Assembly (NCBI GenBank): GCA_902586025.1
Contig: CACIFV010000004.1
Coordinates: 16,844 to 80,843, forward strand
Origin: an uncultured Pelagibacteraceae bacterium
Lineage (GTDB): Bacteria; Pseudomonadota; Alphaproteobacteria; Pelagibacterales; Pelagibacteraceae
DNA length: 64,000 nt
Direction: 5' to 3'
Shown here: positions 43,996 through 52,793 of the stretch, piece after piece
Layout of the letters: each line of letters opens with the position of its first letter
Position numbering within the stretch: position 1 is the first letter of the stretch
Position numbers and translations under genes: made by a program
Notes under the pieces: model-generated
What the model was told of the DNA's origin: nothing
The model's database searches: none
The model's input: the letters and a program-made list of their open reading frames with translations, nothing else

Positions 43996-45568
43996 GTATA
44001 AAATCAGCCGCTCTTTCGCCTATCATTAAAGTTGGTGCATTTAAATTACCACTTGTAATCTCTGGCATAACCGAGGCATCTGCAACTCTTAAATTTTCTA
44101 AACCATGAACTTTCAATTTTTCGTCAACTACCGCCATTTTGTCCACACCCATTTTTAATGTGCAGGATGGATGATAAGCTGTTTCGGCTTTAGATCTAAT
44201 ATACTCTGTAATTTGCTCATCATCAGTTGCACTTTCACCTGGACCAATCTCTTTTCCAGCATAAGGCTTCATTGAGTCTTGACCTAAAATCTTTCTAGCT
44301 ACACGAACACATTTAATTGTTTCTTTTAAATCATATTCATCTTCTAAATAATTAAATTGAATTTTTGGGTAATCGTATGGATTTGAGCTATTTAATTTAA
44401 TATGTCCTCTACTTTTAGGTTGATTCAAACTTGCATGTAATTGATAACCATGTCTGTCAGGGTCAACTAATCCATGATCTATTACAAATGCTGGAAAAAA
44501 ATGAAATTGAATATTTGGATAGCTTTTGTCTTCTGAAGATTTGCAGAAACCACCCGCTTCTAGAAATGAAGTAGAACACGGGCCACTTTTTGAAAGAAAC
44601 CACTGAATACCAATTTTAAGCATATTTATTTTGTTAACGTAAGAATAAAGTGTATCTTTAGTTTTACATTCTTGCTGAATGTAAGTTTCTAAGTGATCTT
44701 GTAAATTTTGACCCACTCCTTCTAAAGAGTGGATAACATTAATTCCTTTATCTTTTAAATCTTTTTCACGTCCAACACCTGATAACATCAATAGTTGTGG
44801 TGAATTGATGGAACCTCCACTCAACACAACTTCTTTATTTGCATAAACTTTTGTGACTTTATTTTTTATATTTACTTCTATTCCGACTGCTTTCTTTCCT
44901 TCAAAAATAATTCTTTCAGCAAACGAATTTGTAAAGACTTTTAAATTTCTTCTTTTTTTTGCTGGTTTTAGATAATATTTAGAAGCGCTAGCTCTTTGTC
45001 CTTTATGAATTGTAATATCATACATTCCAAATCCCTCTTGATCTTCTCCGTTCATGTCATCATTTTGTTTATACCCCGCTTCAACAGAAGCATTAATAAA
45101 AGCACTAAACAACGGATTTTTGTTTTTGGATTGATTTACTGGTAAAATTCCTTTTCCACCTCTGAATTCATTCTCTCCTTCAGACCATGTCTCAATCTTT
45201 TTAAAAAATGGTAAAACATTTTCATAAGACCATGATTTTAGACCAAATGAAGCCCATCTTTCATAATCATTTTTGTTTCCTCGAACATAAACCATTCCAT
45301 TATGTGCAGAACAACCACCTATCATTTTTCCTCTTGGGCAAAATAATCTCCTATTATTTAAATTAGGTTCTGGTTCCGAATAATATTTATAATTATACTT
45401 TGGATCATGCATTGCATACAAAATTGCCAAAGGCATATTAACCTTCCAAATATCACTAGATCCACCCGCTTCAAATAAAGCAACTTTAAATTTACCATTT
45501 TCGCTTAGTCTATTTGCAAGAACACAACCTGCTGTACCAGCACCGATTATTATATAATCAAAATTCAT
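43988..45568 (-). CDS. GMC-family oxidoreductase (choline-dehydrogenase-like)
   Basis: 526 residues. FAD motif GAGTAG (9-14), GGSSDIWKVNMP, the second motif RGKMIGGCSAHNGMVYVRG and LSGGSINSPQLLMLSGVG are classic GMC. The C-terminal active-site region has AYHPSCTLKMG and SGNLNAPTLMIGERAADF. BetA-like enzymes oxidise choline to betaine aldehyde, but many SAR11 GMC proteins have unknown alcohol substrates. It overlaps the HD gene by 4 bases and is the last gene of the leftward operon with the CitE-like, thioesterase and HD proteins. A quaternary-amine alcohol is a reasonable guess from context. Confidence 0.87.
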   Translation of the reverse strand: MNFDYIIIGAGTAGCVLANRLSENGKFKVALFEAGGSSDIWKVNMPLAILYAMHDPKYNYKYYSEPEPNLNNRRLFCPRGKMIGGCSAHNGMVYVRGNKNDYERWASFGLKSWSYENVLPFFKKIETWSEGENEFRGGKGILPVNQSKNKNPLFSAFINASVEAGYKQNDDMNGEDQEGFGMYDITIHKGQRASASKYYLKPAKKRRNLKVFTNSFAERIIFEGKKAVGIEVNIKNKVTKVYANKEVVLSGGSINSPQLLMLSGVGREKDLKDKGINVIHSLEGVGQNLQDHLETYIQQECKTKDTLYSYVNKINMLKIGIQWFLSKSGPCSTSFLEAGGFCKSSEDKSYPNIQFHFFPAFVIDHGLVDPDRHGYQLHASLNQPKSRGHIKLNSSNPYDYPKIQFNYLEDEYDLKETIKCVRVARKILGQDSMKPYAGKEIGPGESATDDEQITEYIRSKAETAYHPSCTLKMGVDKMAVVDEKLKVHGLENLRVADASVMPEITSGNLNAPTLMIGERAADFILN

Positions 45569-46101
45569 TTTAATTTTAATTTTATTAAATCTTTATATTG
45601 ATTGATATTTTTCATTTTAATACCAACTTTTTTTGATGCTTCATCAAATTTTCTGAGAAGTATGGAACTTTTGAAATAATCTTTGTTTTCAAAATCTTCA
45701 CACTCTTTATCATTTAAAACTCCTCCTTGAAGTTTTAGACTAATCTTCGATGCTTTAGACAATTTGTTATAATACCTTTTGTCTCTTGCTAAATATCGCT
45801 TGGCTAAAACATGATATTTAATTGGGTTTACAACTTTATTGCTAAAATATTTTTTTAGAAATTTGTATCCAATTATCTCATGTTCACCATCTTTATTATT
45901 TTCTACTAATTTATCTGGATCATCGATAACAAAATGTCCATAATCATGAAGTAAGCAAGAACATATTAGATCATCGTCACATTTAGCCTTTTCTGCAAGC
46001 ATTGCAGATTGAATCATGTGATCTGCTATCGTTATATTTTCACCTATATATAAAGATTTATTATTTTCAAAATTATAAATAATTTCTTCTACAATTTGCA
46101 T
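45565..46101 (-). CDS. PhnZ/TmpB-type HD-domain mixed-valence di-iron oxygenase
   Basis: 178 residues. The order and spacing of residues match PhnZ-type HD oxygenases: Tyr18 and Glu21 (YIGE), His28, His52-Asp53 and His56 (LLHDYGH), His74, His97 (YHVLAKRYL) and Asp153 (RKFDEA). The C-terminal LSKASKISLKLQGG and LLRKFDEASKK are hallmarks of the phosphonate-operon-associated HDIG family. PhnZ and TmpB cleave hydroxylated aminophosphonates with O2. TmpB yields glycine betaine from trimethylaminoethylphosphonate. Here no phosphonate transporter is seen. The neighbours are carnitine and betaine genes, so the substrate may be a quaternary-amine compound. Function is inferred. Confidence 0.8.
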   Translation of the reverse strand: MQIVEEIIYNFENNKSLYIGENITIADHMIQSAMLAEKAKCDDDLICSCLLHDYGHFVIDDPDKLVENNKDGEHEIIGYKFLKKYFSNKVVNPIKYHVLAKRYLARDKRYYNKLSKASKISLKLQGGVLNDKECEDFENKDYFKSSILLRKFDEASKKVGIKMKNINQYKDLIKLKLK

Positions 46102-46569
46102 TTATTTTTTTAATTTACCTGTAAGTACAAGATTATCAGTTTTAAAATTATTTTTATTCTCATTAATAAAATCATCCATAATTTTTATTTTATCTTCTTC
46201 AAATTCTGTAACTTTTCGTTTATCTAGATCAATATAAAGAGAGAGACTTTCAGTTGTTGCAGCAAGTTTTTTTGTTTTTTTTTCAATCATTTCACATTTT
46301 AAATGTAATCTTTTTTTATCATGATCAAAAAAAGTGCAATAAACATCTACTTCTTCATTTTCTTTAACTTCGTTGTTATAAGTTGTTCTTGTTTCAACTA
46401 CCATTGTGCTTCTTTTATTAATTTGTGCTTTAGCTCCACCCATTTCAAATTTATTAAGCATCGTCTCCCAAGCTTCATCAAAAATTAAAACATAATAAGC
46501 CATGTTCATATGCTCATTATAATCTGTCCAATCTTTAATTATTTTTCTCGAAGCCAAATGAAATGACAT
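46102..46569 (-). CDS. Hotdog-fold acyl-CoA thioesterase (CdhB-like)
   Basis: 155 residues, single hotdog domain. DWTDYNEHMNMAYYVLIFDEAWE holds the family Asp16/His20/Asn22 arrangement (D-x3-H-x-N) of 4-hydroxybenzoyl-CoA-type thioesterases, and VVETRTTYNNEVKENEEVDVYCTFFDHDKKRLHLKCEM supplies the beta sheet. In carnitine catabolism a thioesterase of this kind hydrolyses betainyl-CoA to glycine betaine. The L-carnitine dehydrogenase and BKACE genes are 1-3 kb away, which supports that role. It lies one base upstream of the HD gene and 4 bases after the CitE-like gene. Substrate is inferred from context only. Confidence 0.8.
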   Translation of the reverse strand: MSFHLASRKIIKDWTDYNEHMNMAYYVLIFDEAWETMLNKFEMGGAKAQINKRSTMVVETRTTYNNEVKENEEVDVYCTFFDHDKKRLHLKCEMIEKKTKKLAATTESLSLYIDLDKRKVTEFEEDKIKIMDDFINENKNNFKTDNLVLTGKLKK

Positions 46570-46573
46570 TTTA

Positions 46574-47434
46574 TCAGCTTTTATTTATTTTATTTGCTAC
46601 TAACAATTTTCTTTGCATTTCTCGTAAAACTGGTCTTTCTATTAATTTACCATCAATTACAACCAAACCTGTATTAGCTTTTTTAAATTGATCCATAATT
46701 CTTTTAGCTTTACTTATTTCTTCTTCTGATGGAGTAAAAATTTCATTTAAAATACTTATTTGTTTTGGATGAATAGATCCTTTTCCTGTGAAACCTAAGT
46801 TTTTAACAAACTGGGCTTCTTTTTTCATCCCTTCCATATTCTCTAGATTTAAATACGGAACATCAATAACATCAACTCCTTTACTTGCACCAGCATGAAC
46901 TAATCTTGATCTTGCATAAACTAAATTCTCTAATTTGTTTTCCACTCTCAATTCTGCTGCCATATCCTCTCCTCCGAAATATAGAGCAACTATTCTATCG
47001 CTAGAATGTGCAATATCATAAATACATTCGAGAGCTTGATTAGTTTCCATTATAACATGAAGATCAGTATCTAAACCACAATCGGTAAGCATGTCATCAA
47101 TAAATGTAATTTCGTCAGGCGTTTTAACTTTAGGTAACATGATAGCTTTAACTTTTAGTTTATTTGAAGCAATAGCCTCTAAGTCTAGAAGTCCATGTTT
47201 GGTTCTTTGACAATTTAATCTGACAACTAATTCAACATCATTTTTTACTTCTAGTGTCTTTAATGCATCAATAGTATTTTTTCTTGCTTCATCTTTATCT
47301 TTCATGGCTATTCCATCTTCTAATTCAATACAAACCATATCAGCACCTGAAGCTAAGGCTTTTGGAAACATTTCTGGTTGAAGACCTGGGGTAAATATAA
47401 AACTACGTCTTACTCTTAGTTTATTTAAGTCCAT
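46574..47434 (-). CDS. HpcH/HpaI-type citrate-lyase-beta-like (CitE) lyase
   Basis: 286 residues. The N-terminus VRRSFIFTPGLQPEMFPKALASGADMVCIELEDGIA has the phosphate- and metal-binding start of the CitE/malyl-CoA-lyase family. VRLN, MLPKV, IMETNQALECIYDIA (metal Glu) and GGEDMAAEL follow, ending GFTGKGSIHPKQISILNEIF. Members cleave malyl-CoA, citramalyl-CoA or related (S)-3-hydroxyacyl-CoA esters, or act as malyl-CoA thioesterase. It heads the leftward operon divergent from BKACE across 58 bases. Its link to carnitine chemistry is unclear. Confidence 0.85.
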   Translation of the reverse strand: MDLNKLRVRRSFIFTPGLQPEMFPKALASGADMVCIELEDGIAMKDKDEARKNTIDALKTLEVKNDVELVVRLNCQRTKHGLLDLEAIASNKLKVKAIMLPKVKTPDEITFIDDMLTDCGLDTDLHVIMETNQALECIYDIAHSSDRIVALYFGGEDMAAELRVENKLENLVYARSRLVHAGASKGVDVIDVPYLNLENMEGMKKEAQFVKNLGFTGKGSIHPKQISILNEIFTPSEEEISKAKRIMDQFKKANTGLVVIDGKLIERPVLREMQRKLLVANKINKS

Positions 47435-47492
47435 TTAATTTTATTTCCTATAATTATTAATGATATGATATTATATTTTTCTATAAATAAAA

Positions 47493-48380
47493 ATGAACAA
47501 TAAAGTCTTCATCTCATGTGCAGTTACAGGATCTGGTGATACGGCAAGCAAACATCCTGATTTGCCTAAAACTCCAGAGCAAATTGCAAAAGCAGCAATA
47601 GAGTCTGCGAAAGCTGGTGCTGCTATTGCTCATATTCATGTTAGAGAAGATGATGGAACTCCAAGTAGAAGACTCGAGCTTTATAAAGAAGTAGTTGATA
47701 GAGTAAGATCATCTGAAACTGATGTAGTTCTTAATCTTACAACAGGAATGGGTGGTGATTTAGATATAGGCCAAGGCAAGAACCCTTTAGAATTTGGTCC
47801 AATGACAGACATGGCAAATGTAATGGAGAGAATAGCCAATGCTGAACAATTTCTTCCAGAAATATGTACACTTGATTGTGGTACATTAAATTTTGGAGAC
47901 AGTTCTGTTATTACAGTTAATACACCTAACGATTTAAGAAAAGCTGCTAAAAAGCTTAAGGAGATAAAAGTTAAACCTGAAATAGAAGCTTTTGATCTAG
48001 GAAATATGTGGTTTGGAGCTCAGTTATATAAAGAAGGATTGTTAAGTGATCCACCTCTTTTTCAAATGTGTTTAGGAATACCATGGGGAGCACCCGCAAC
48101 ACCATTAGCTATGCAAGCAATGAAAGATATAATGCCCAAAGAAGGTATTTGGTCAGGTTTTGCAATATCTAAAAATGAAATGCCATATGTTGCACAAACT
48201 GTAGTAATGGGAGGTAACCCAAGAGTTGGATTAGAGGATAATTTATATTTATCTAAAGGTAAATTAGCAACAAATCCTCAATTAGTTGAGAAAGCTGTAA
48301 GAATAGTTACAGATCTTGGAGTAGAGATTATGTCACCTTCAGAAACAAGAGAAAAATTAAAACTTGTAAAACACAAGTAA
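47493..48380 (+). CDS. BKACE-family beta-keto acid cleavage enzyme (dehydrocarnitine-cleaving type)
   Basis: 295 residues. The N-terminal strand KVFISCAVTGSGDT is followed by AGAAIAHIHVREDDGTPSRR with zinc histidines His47 and His49, the BKACE (DUF849) signature. NLTTGMG and PEIEAFDLGNMWF contribute the active site Glu. CdhC-type members cleave 3-dehydrocarnitine with acetyl-CoA to betainyl-CoA and acetoacetate. The next gene, starting in its stop codon, is an L-carnitine-dehydrogenase-like protein that makes exactly this substrate, so the assignment is well supported by context. It is divergent from the lyase/thioesterase operon. Confidence 0.87.
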   Translation: MNNKVFISCAVTGSGDTASKHPDLPKTPEQIAKAAIESAKAGAAIAHIHVREDDGTPSRRLELYKEVVDRVRSSETDVVLNLTTGMGGDLDIGQGKNPLEFGPMTDMANVMERIANAEQFLPEICTLDCGTLNFGDSSVITVNTPNDLRKAAKKLKEIKVKPEIEAFDLGNMWFGAQLYKEGLLSDPPLFQMCLGIPWGAPATPLAMQAMKDIMPKEGIWSGFAISKNEMPYVAQTVVMGGNPRVGLEDNLYLSKGKLATNPQLVEKAVRIVTDLGVEIMSPSETREKLKLVKHK

Positions 48381-49321
48381 TGTCAAAAATTAAAACTGTG
48401 GGAATTGTTGGAACCGGTGTCATAGGGACTGGATGGATAATAAGAAATCTAGCACACAATAAAATCGTTCATGCATATGATCAAAATAACAATCTTAAAA
48501 GCTATGTTTTAAAAGAGATAAGAAGAACTTCAAAAAGTATAAAAAAACTTTTTGGAAAAAAGATTTTAATTAAAAATTTAAAATTTTTTAATTCTCTTGA
48601 AAAAGCTCTTATAAATGTCGATTTTGTTCAAGAAAGTGTATTAGAAAATTATAAAATTAAAACTGATTTGATACAAAAAATCTCAAAATATGTTAGATCA
48701 AATGTAATTATTTCCTCAAGCTCCTCTGGACTTTTACCTTCTAAAATTTTTTCTAAGAGCAAAAATCCTCAAAGAGGTATAATTGGTCACCCATTTAATC
48801 CAGCATATTTATTGCCAGCAGTTGAGATAGTCCCTGGAAAGAAAACCACAAAAAAGTTTCTTTTAGACGCAAACAAATATTACAAATCAATCTCAATGAA
48901 ACCAATCATGCTTAAAAAAGAATTACCAGGTTATCTATCAGATAGACTCCAAGAAGCATTGTGGAGAGAAGGTTTGCATATAATTAACGAAAATTATGCA
49001 ACAACTCAAGAATTAGATCGTGCAATAGAAGATGGACCAGGTCTTAGGTACTCAATAATGGGCACCTTTTTAACCTTTCATCTTGCAGGAGGTAATGCAG
49101 GAATGAAACATATGTTAAAACAATTTGGTCCAGCTTTAAAATTACCTTGGACAAAATTAAAAGCTCCAAAATTAACAAATAAATTATCTGATAAACTTAT
49201 ATCAGGTACAAAAAAACAAGCCAAAGGTAAATCAATTAATATGCTTTCAAATATTAGGGATCAATATTTAGTTGATGTCTTAAAAATTAGAAAAAAATAT
49301 GAGAATAAAATTAGAAATTGA
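48380..49321 (+). CDS. L-carnitine dehydrogenase (CdhA-like 3-hydroxyacyl-CoA-dehydrogenase family)
   Basis: 313 residues. The NAD motif is VGIVGTGVIGTGW (7-19), then FVQESVLENYKIK, SSSSSGLLPSKI, GIIGHPFNPAYLLPAVEIVPG and a C-terminal LQEALWREGLHIINE, the layout of short 3-hydroxyacyl-CoA dehydrogenases of the carnitine-dehydrogenase branch. It would oxidise L-carnitine to 3-dehydrocarnitine with NAD+. It overlaps BKACE by one base (TAATG) and the GFA gene by three bases. A 3-hydroxybutyryl-CoA dehydrogenase is an alternative, but BKACE next door favours carnitine. Confidence 0.83.
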   Translation: MSKIKTVGIVGTGVIGTGWIIRNLAHNKIVHAYDQNNNLKSYVLKEIRRTSKSIKKLFGKKILIKNLKFFNSLEKALINVDFVQESVLENYKIKTDLIQKISKYVRSNVIISSSSSGLLPSKIFSKSKNPQRGIIGHPFNPAYLLPAVEIVPGKKTTKKFLLDANKYYKSISMKPIMLKKELPGYLSDRLQEALWREGLHIINENYATTQELDRAIEDGPGLRYSIMGTFLTFHLAGGNAGMKHMLKQFGPALKLPWTKLKAPKLTNKLSDKLISGTKKQAKGKSINMLSNIRDQYLVDVLKIRKKYENKIRN

Positions 49322-49731
49322 TGAAAGAAAAAATTTTTATAAATAAAACTGGCGGATGTATCTGTGGAAATATAACTTTTAACGTTAAGCTTGATGAAGT
49401 TCCTTTAGTTTTCAATTGTCATTGCATTGATTGTAGAAAAAAAATAGGGGGAATGATGACAATAATACTGCTTAGAGATAGAGCAATAGATATAGATAAA
49501 TCAAAATTGAAAATTTATGAACACGAAGGAGGCAGTGGTAATAAAATAAAAAAACATTTTTGTGGAAAGTGCGCAGCACCAATTTTGACTTATGTGGAAA
49601 AGTACAAGAAATACTATTTATATGCAGGTTTACTGGATGATATCAGTTTTTTAAAAAAAGCAGAAAATATACATTTTAAAGAGTCTCATTTCCCGTTTAT
49701 GGAAATAAATGAAAAAAATATTAAAGTTTAA
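49321..49731 (+). CDS. GFA-family zinc protein, paralogue
   Basis: ATG at 49321 overlapping the CDH stop (TGATG) is preferred over a TTG one codon upstream, giving 136 residues. Zinc motifs are GGCICGNITF, NCHCIDCRKKIGGMM and KHFCGKCAAPILTY, as in the paralogue at 43519. It is co-transcribed with BKACE and carnitine dehydrogenase. Function may be handling of formaldehyde or a thiol adduct from methyl oxidation. It is convergent with the SDR gene, 3 bases apart. Confidence 0.83.
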   Translation: MKEKIFINKTGGCICGNITFNVKLDEVPLVFNCHCIDCRKKIGGMMTIILLRDRAIDIDKSKLKIYEHEGGSGNKIKKHFCGKCAAPILTYVEKYKKYYLYAGLLDDISFLKKAENIHFKESHFPFMEINEKNIKV

Positions 49732-49734
49732 TTG

Positions 49735-50520
49735 TTAGTGCATTCTCAAAGTATTGCCATCTACGGCGATTACTTGCCCAGATATTCTTGGAGCATCATT
49801 AGAAATTAGAAAGCTACAAACTTTTCCAATGTCGTCTTCGTATACCCAAGTATTCATTGATGTCATTGAAACAAATTCTTTTTCTATTAATTTTTTTGAA
49901 ACATTTAAAAATTTAGATTTATCTCTTATGACTCTTCCCATTCTATCTCCTTTAATTGTTCCTGGACAAATAGCATTTACTCTGATTTTAAATTTTCCTA
50001 ATTCCATTGCCAATGTTTTAGTTATACCAACAACTGCCCACTTACTTGCACAGTAAGGAGATCTTAATGGAAATCCAAATATACCTGCGGTTGATGATAA
50101 ATTTATTATTGCTCCACCTTTATTTTTTTTAAGCATTGGAATTGAATATTTTGAAAAATAGAAATGGCTTATTACATTTACCTTTAAAGTATTTTCCCAA
50201 TCCTTACCATTTAATTTTTCTAGAGTTCCAGTTGGTCCAGCAATTCCAACATTATTTATAAGTGCATCAATTTTTTTTGTTTTTTTTAAAACTTTGCTAA
50301 AAAAATTCTTTACTTGGTTTTCGTCTGAGGCATCACATTGAAAAACAAATAATTTTTTATTATTTAGTTTATGCTTTTTGCATTTGTTAAGAAAAGTGGC
50401 ATTTATATCACAAAGATATACTGTTGCACCTTTCTCTAAAAATATTTTTGCCGAACTCCAGCCTATCCCCGAACCTCCAGCAGATATAACTATTCTTTTG
50501 TTTTTTAAATCTATACTCAT
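49735..50520 (-). CDS. Short-chain dehydrogenase/reductase
   Basis: 261 residues. The cofactor motif is SAGGSGIG (13-20), Asp at the end of beta2 (CDINA) favours NAD, NNVGIAGP is the NAG-type motif, and Ser (NLSSTAG), Tyr and Lys (YCASK) complete the active site. The C-terminus ISGQVIAVDGNTLRMH is typical. It lies 4 bases after the ProV gene on the same strand, so it is expressed with the transporter ATPase. It may oxidise an alcohol in the quaternary-amine route; substrate unknown. Confidence 0.85.
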   Translation of the reverse strand: MSIDLKNKRIVISAGGSGIGWSSAKIFLEKGATVYLCDINATFLNKCKKHKLNNKKLFVFQCDASDENQVKNFFSKVLKKTKKIDALINNVGIAGPTGTLEKLNGKDWENTLKVNVISHFYFSKYSIPMLKKNKGGAIINLSSTAGIFGFPLRSPYCASKWAVVGITKTLAMELGKFKIRVNAICPGTIKGDRMGRVIRDKSKFLNVSKKLIEKEFVSMTSMNTWVYEDDIGKVCSFLISNDAPRISGQVIAVDGNTLRMH

Positions 50521-50524
50521 AATT

Positions 50525-51550
50525 TTAAGATTTGCTCAAAGAGTGTTGTAGCTCTTTATTAGTGATATATCCTTTAACATTTCCTTGTTTATCAACCACC
50601 TCACAATTGGCGTTATTACAAACAACTTGCGGCAAAAACTCTTCAATAAACTGGTCTTCATGTATTTTAATCAGATTATTTTTTTCTTCATCGGTTGTTT
50701 CATTTATAGATTTCATTATTATTTTAGCTTTAATCACTTTTGCCCTATTTACATCCTTGACAAAAGCTTCAACATAATCATCTGCTGGATTCATAATAAT
50801 ATCTACAGGGGTTCCAACTTGAACAAGCTTGCCAGCATTAAGAATTCCAATGTGATCACCAAGCTTTAATGACTCATCTAAGTCATGAGTAATAAATACA
50901 ATAGTTTTTTTTAGTTCCGATTGAAGAGCTAGTAACTGTTTTTGCATATCACTTCTAATTAAAGGATCTAGAGCTGAAAAAGCTTCATCCATTAACATTA
51001 TATCTGTATCAGTTGCCAATGCTCTTGCAAGTCCAACTCGTTGTTGCATACCTCCAGATAACTGATTTGGAAATTGATTTTCAAAACCTGTTAATCCAAC
51101 AGATTCAATTTTTTCCATAGACACATTATTTCTCTTTTCAAGTTCTACACCTTGCATTTCAAGTCCATATCCAACATTTTGCAATACTGTTTTGTGAGGA
51201 AACAAACCGAACCTTTGAAAAACCATACTCATTTTATGTCGTCTAAAATCAATTAACTCTTCTTTTTTAAGGCTCATTACATTAGTTCCTTCTATTAGGA
51301 TTTCACCATCAGTTGGATCTATTAGTCTATTTAAATGTCTTATGAGAGTTGATTTACCTGAACCCGATAAACCCATACAAACAAATGTTTCACCTTCATT
51401 AATTTTTAGAGTTACATTGTCTAGTCCAACTGTGTGACCTGTTTTTTCTAAAATTTCTTCCTTACTTGAACCATCTTTGACCATCTGCAAAACACTGGAT
51501 GGTTTTGGACCAAATATTTTAAATACATTATTTATTTCAATTTTAGACAT
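50525..51550 (-). CDS. proV: ProV-type betaine/quaternary-amine ABC ATPase (copy 1)
   Basis: 341 residues. An N-terminal NNVFKIFGPKPSSVLQMVKDG is the ProV/OpuAA leader, then Walker A GLSGSGKST, Q-loop SMVFQRFGLFPHKT, signature LSGGMQQRVGLARALA, Walker B IMLMDEAFSALDP and FITHDLDE. The C-terminal 60 residues contain one CBS-like motif (VVDKQGNVKGYITNKEL), an osmotic or regulatory module in OpuA. It is one of two ProV paralogues around the ProX and double-ProW genes. It is divergent from the BBOX-like gene across 117 bases. Confidence 0.92.
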   Translation of the reverse strand: MSKIEINNVFKIFGPKPSSVLQMVKDGSSKEEILEKTGHTVGLDNVTLKINEGETFVCMGLSGSGKSTLIRHLNRLIDPTDGEILIEGTNVMSLKKEELIDFRRHKMSMVFQRFGLFPHKTVLQNVGYGLEMQGVELEKRNNVSMEKIESVGLTGFENQFPNQLSGGMQQRVGLARALATDTDIMLMDEAFSALDPLIRSDMQKQLLALQSELKKTIVFITHDLDESLKLGDHIGILNAGKLVQVGTPVDIIMNPADDYVEAFVKDVNRAKVIKAKIIMKSINETTDEEKNNLIKIHEDQFIEEFLPQVVCNNANCEVVDKQGNVKGYITNKELQHSLSKS

Positions 51551-51667
51551 TCGAACAAACTTAGTTGTTATCTTAACAAATAACTTAACGCTAATAAATC
51601 TCTCAAAAAATATTAAGTCAACTATTAATTGAATTGAAATGTGAATTATTTTATATAATCATTATTT

Positions 51668-52792
51668 ATGCACTCAATTTCAAAAATCTCAAAAAATGGG
51701 ACATATCTCCAAGTAATTTGGGATGACGGGAAAGAAAGTAAATTTAATTATATGTGGCTGAGAGATAATTGTCCAACAGCACACGATAAGGATTCTAGGC
51801 ATCGAATGTTTAATATTTTAGATGTGTCAGAAAATATAAACCCAAAAAAATATAATCTTAATAGTGATGGTAAATTAGAAATAGAGTGGAGTGAGGGAAA
51901 TCATATAAGCCATTATGATATTAATTGGCTTAGAGAAAATTGCTACACAATAAAAAATAACGAAGAATACAAATCACCTTATCAATTGTGGGATGGCAGT
52001 TTAGAAAAAAATATTGATAGTATATACATAGATCATAATGAAATAATATCTTCTGAACAGGGATTAATAAAATGGTTAGAACTTCTTCATTATAAAGGAA
52101 TAGCCATAGTTTATAATGCTCCAGTAGAAAAAAATTCTGCGTTTCCTGTTTTAAATAGAATTAGCCACACAAGAGAGACATTTTTTAAAACACCTTTTGA
52201 AGTTATAAATATACCAAAACCGAATAACTCAGCTTACACAGCTCATGCACTTCAAAATCATATGGATTTACCATGGTTTGAAAATCCTCCAGGGTATCAA
52301 TTTTTGCATTGTTTAGTTAATTCAGCAAAAGGAGGTGACTCATCAGCAGTAGATGCATTCGCTGTTGCAGAATATTTAAAGAATAAGGACAAAGATACTT
52401 TTGATACACTAACAAAAATTCCTTTAAAGTTTAGAGACAAAGATTATACACAAGAAGCTCATAGAAGCTTTTATGGCACTGCAATAAGCCTAACAAAAGA
52501 TGGTGACTATAATGATGTTAGATTTAGTACTGCAACTATGGACGCCTTAGATTGTCATCCAGATCAAATGGATAAAGTTTATAAATCTCATCATAAATTT
52601 GGAAAACTTTTACACGATGACAAATTTCAAATAAAATTTAGGCTAAGACCAGGAGATATATATACATTTAATAATAGAAGAGTACTTCACGGAAGAACAG
52701 AATTTGATCCAAATTCTGGACACAGACACCTGCAAGGTTATTACATGGATAGAGATGAAATTGTGGGTCGATTAAATTATCTTAAGAAATAA
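51668..52792 (+). CDS. Gamma-butyrobetaine-hydroxylase-like Fe(II)/2-oxoglutarate dioxygenase
   Basis: 374 residues. The N-terminal domain has the zinc-type MWLRDNCPTAHD start of BBOX proteins. The catalytic domain has NHMDLPWFENPPGYQFLHCL with iron ligands His198 and Asp200, GGDSSAVDAFAVAEYL, and distal His341 in FNNRRVLHGRTEF, ending HRHLQGYYMDRDEIVGRL, all aligning with human BBOX1 (His202, Asp204, His347). It hydroxylates gamma-butyrobetaine to L-carnitine. The related TmpA hydroxylates trimethylaminoethylphosphonate and cannot be excluded, since a TmpB-like HD gene is nearby. It ends at a bidirectional terminator shared with proX. Confidence 0.87.
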   Translation: MHSISKISKNGTYLQVIWDDGKESKFNYMWLRDNCPTAHDKDSRHRMFNILDVSENINPKKYNLNSDGKLEIEWSEGNHISHYDINWLRENCYTIKNNEEYKSPYQLWDGSLEKNIDSIYIDHNEIISSEQGLIKWLELLHYKGIAIVYNAPVEKNSAFPVLNRISHTRETFFKTPFEVINIPKPNNSAYTAHALQNHMDLPWFENPPGYQFLHCLVNSAKGGDSSAVDAFAVAEYLKNKDKDTFDTLTKIPLKFRDKDYTQEAHRSFYGTAISLTKDGDYNDVRFSTATMDALDCHPDQMDKVYKSHHKFGKLLHDDKFQIKFRLRPGDIYTFNNRRVLHGRTEFDPNSGHRHLQGYYMDRDEIVGRLNYLKK

Positions 52793-52793
52793 A

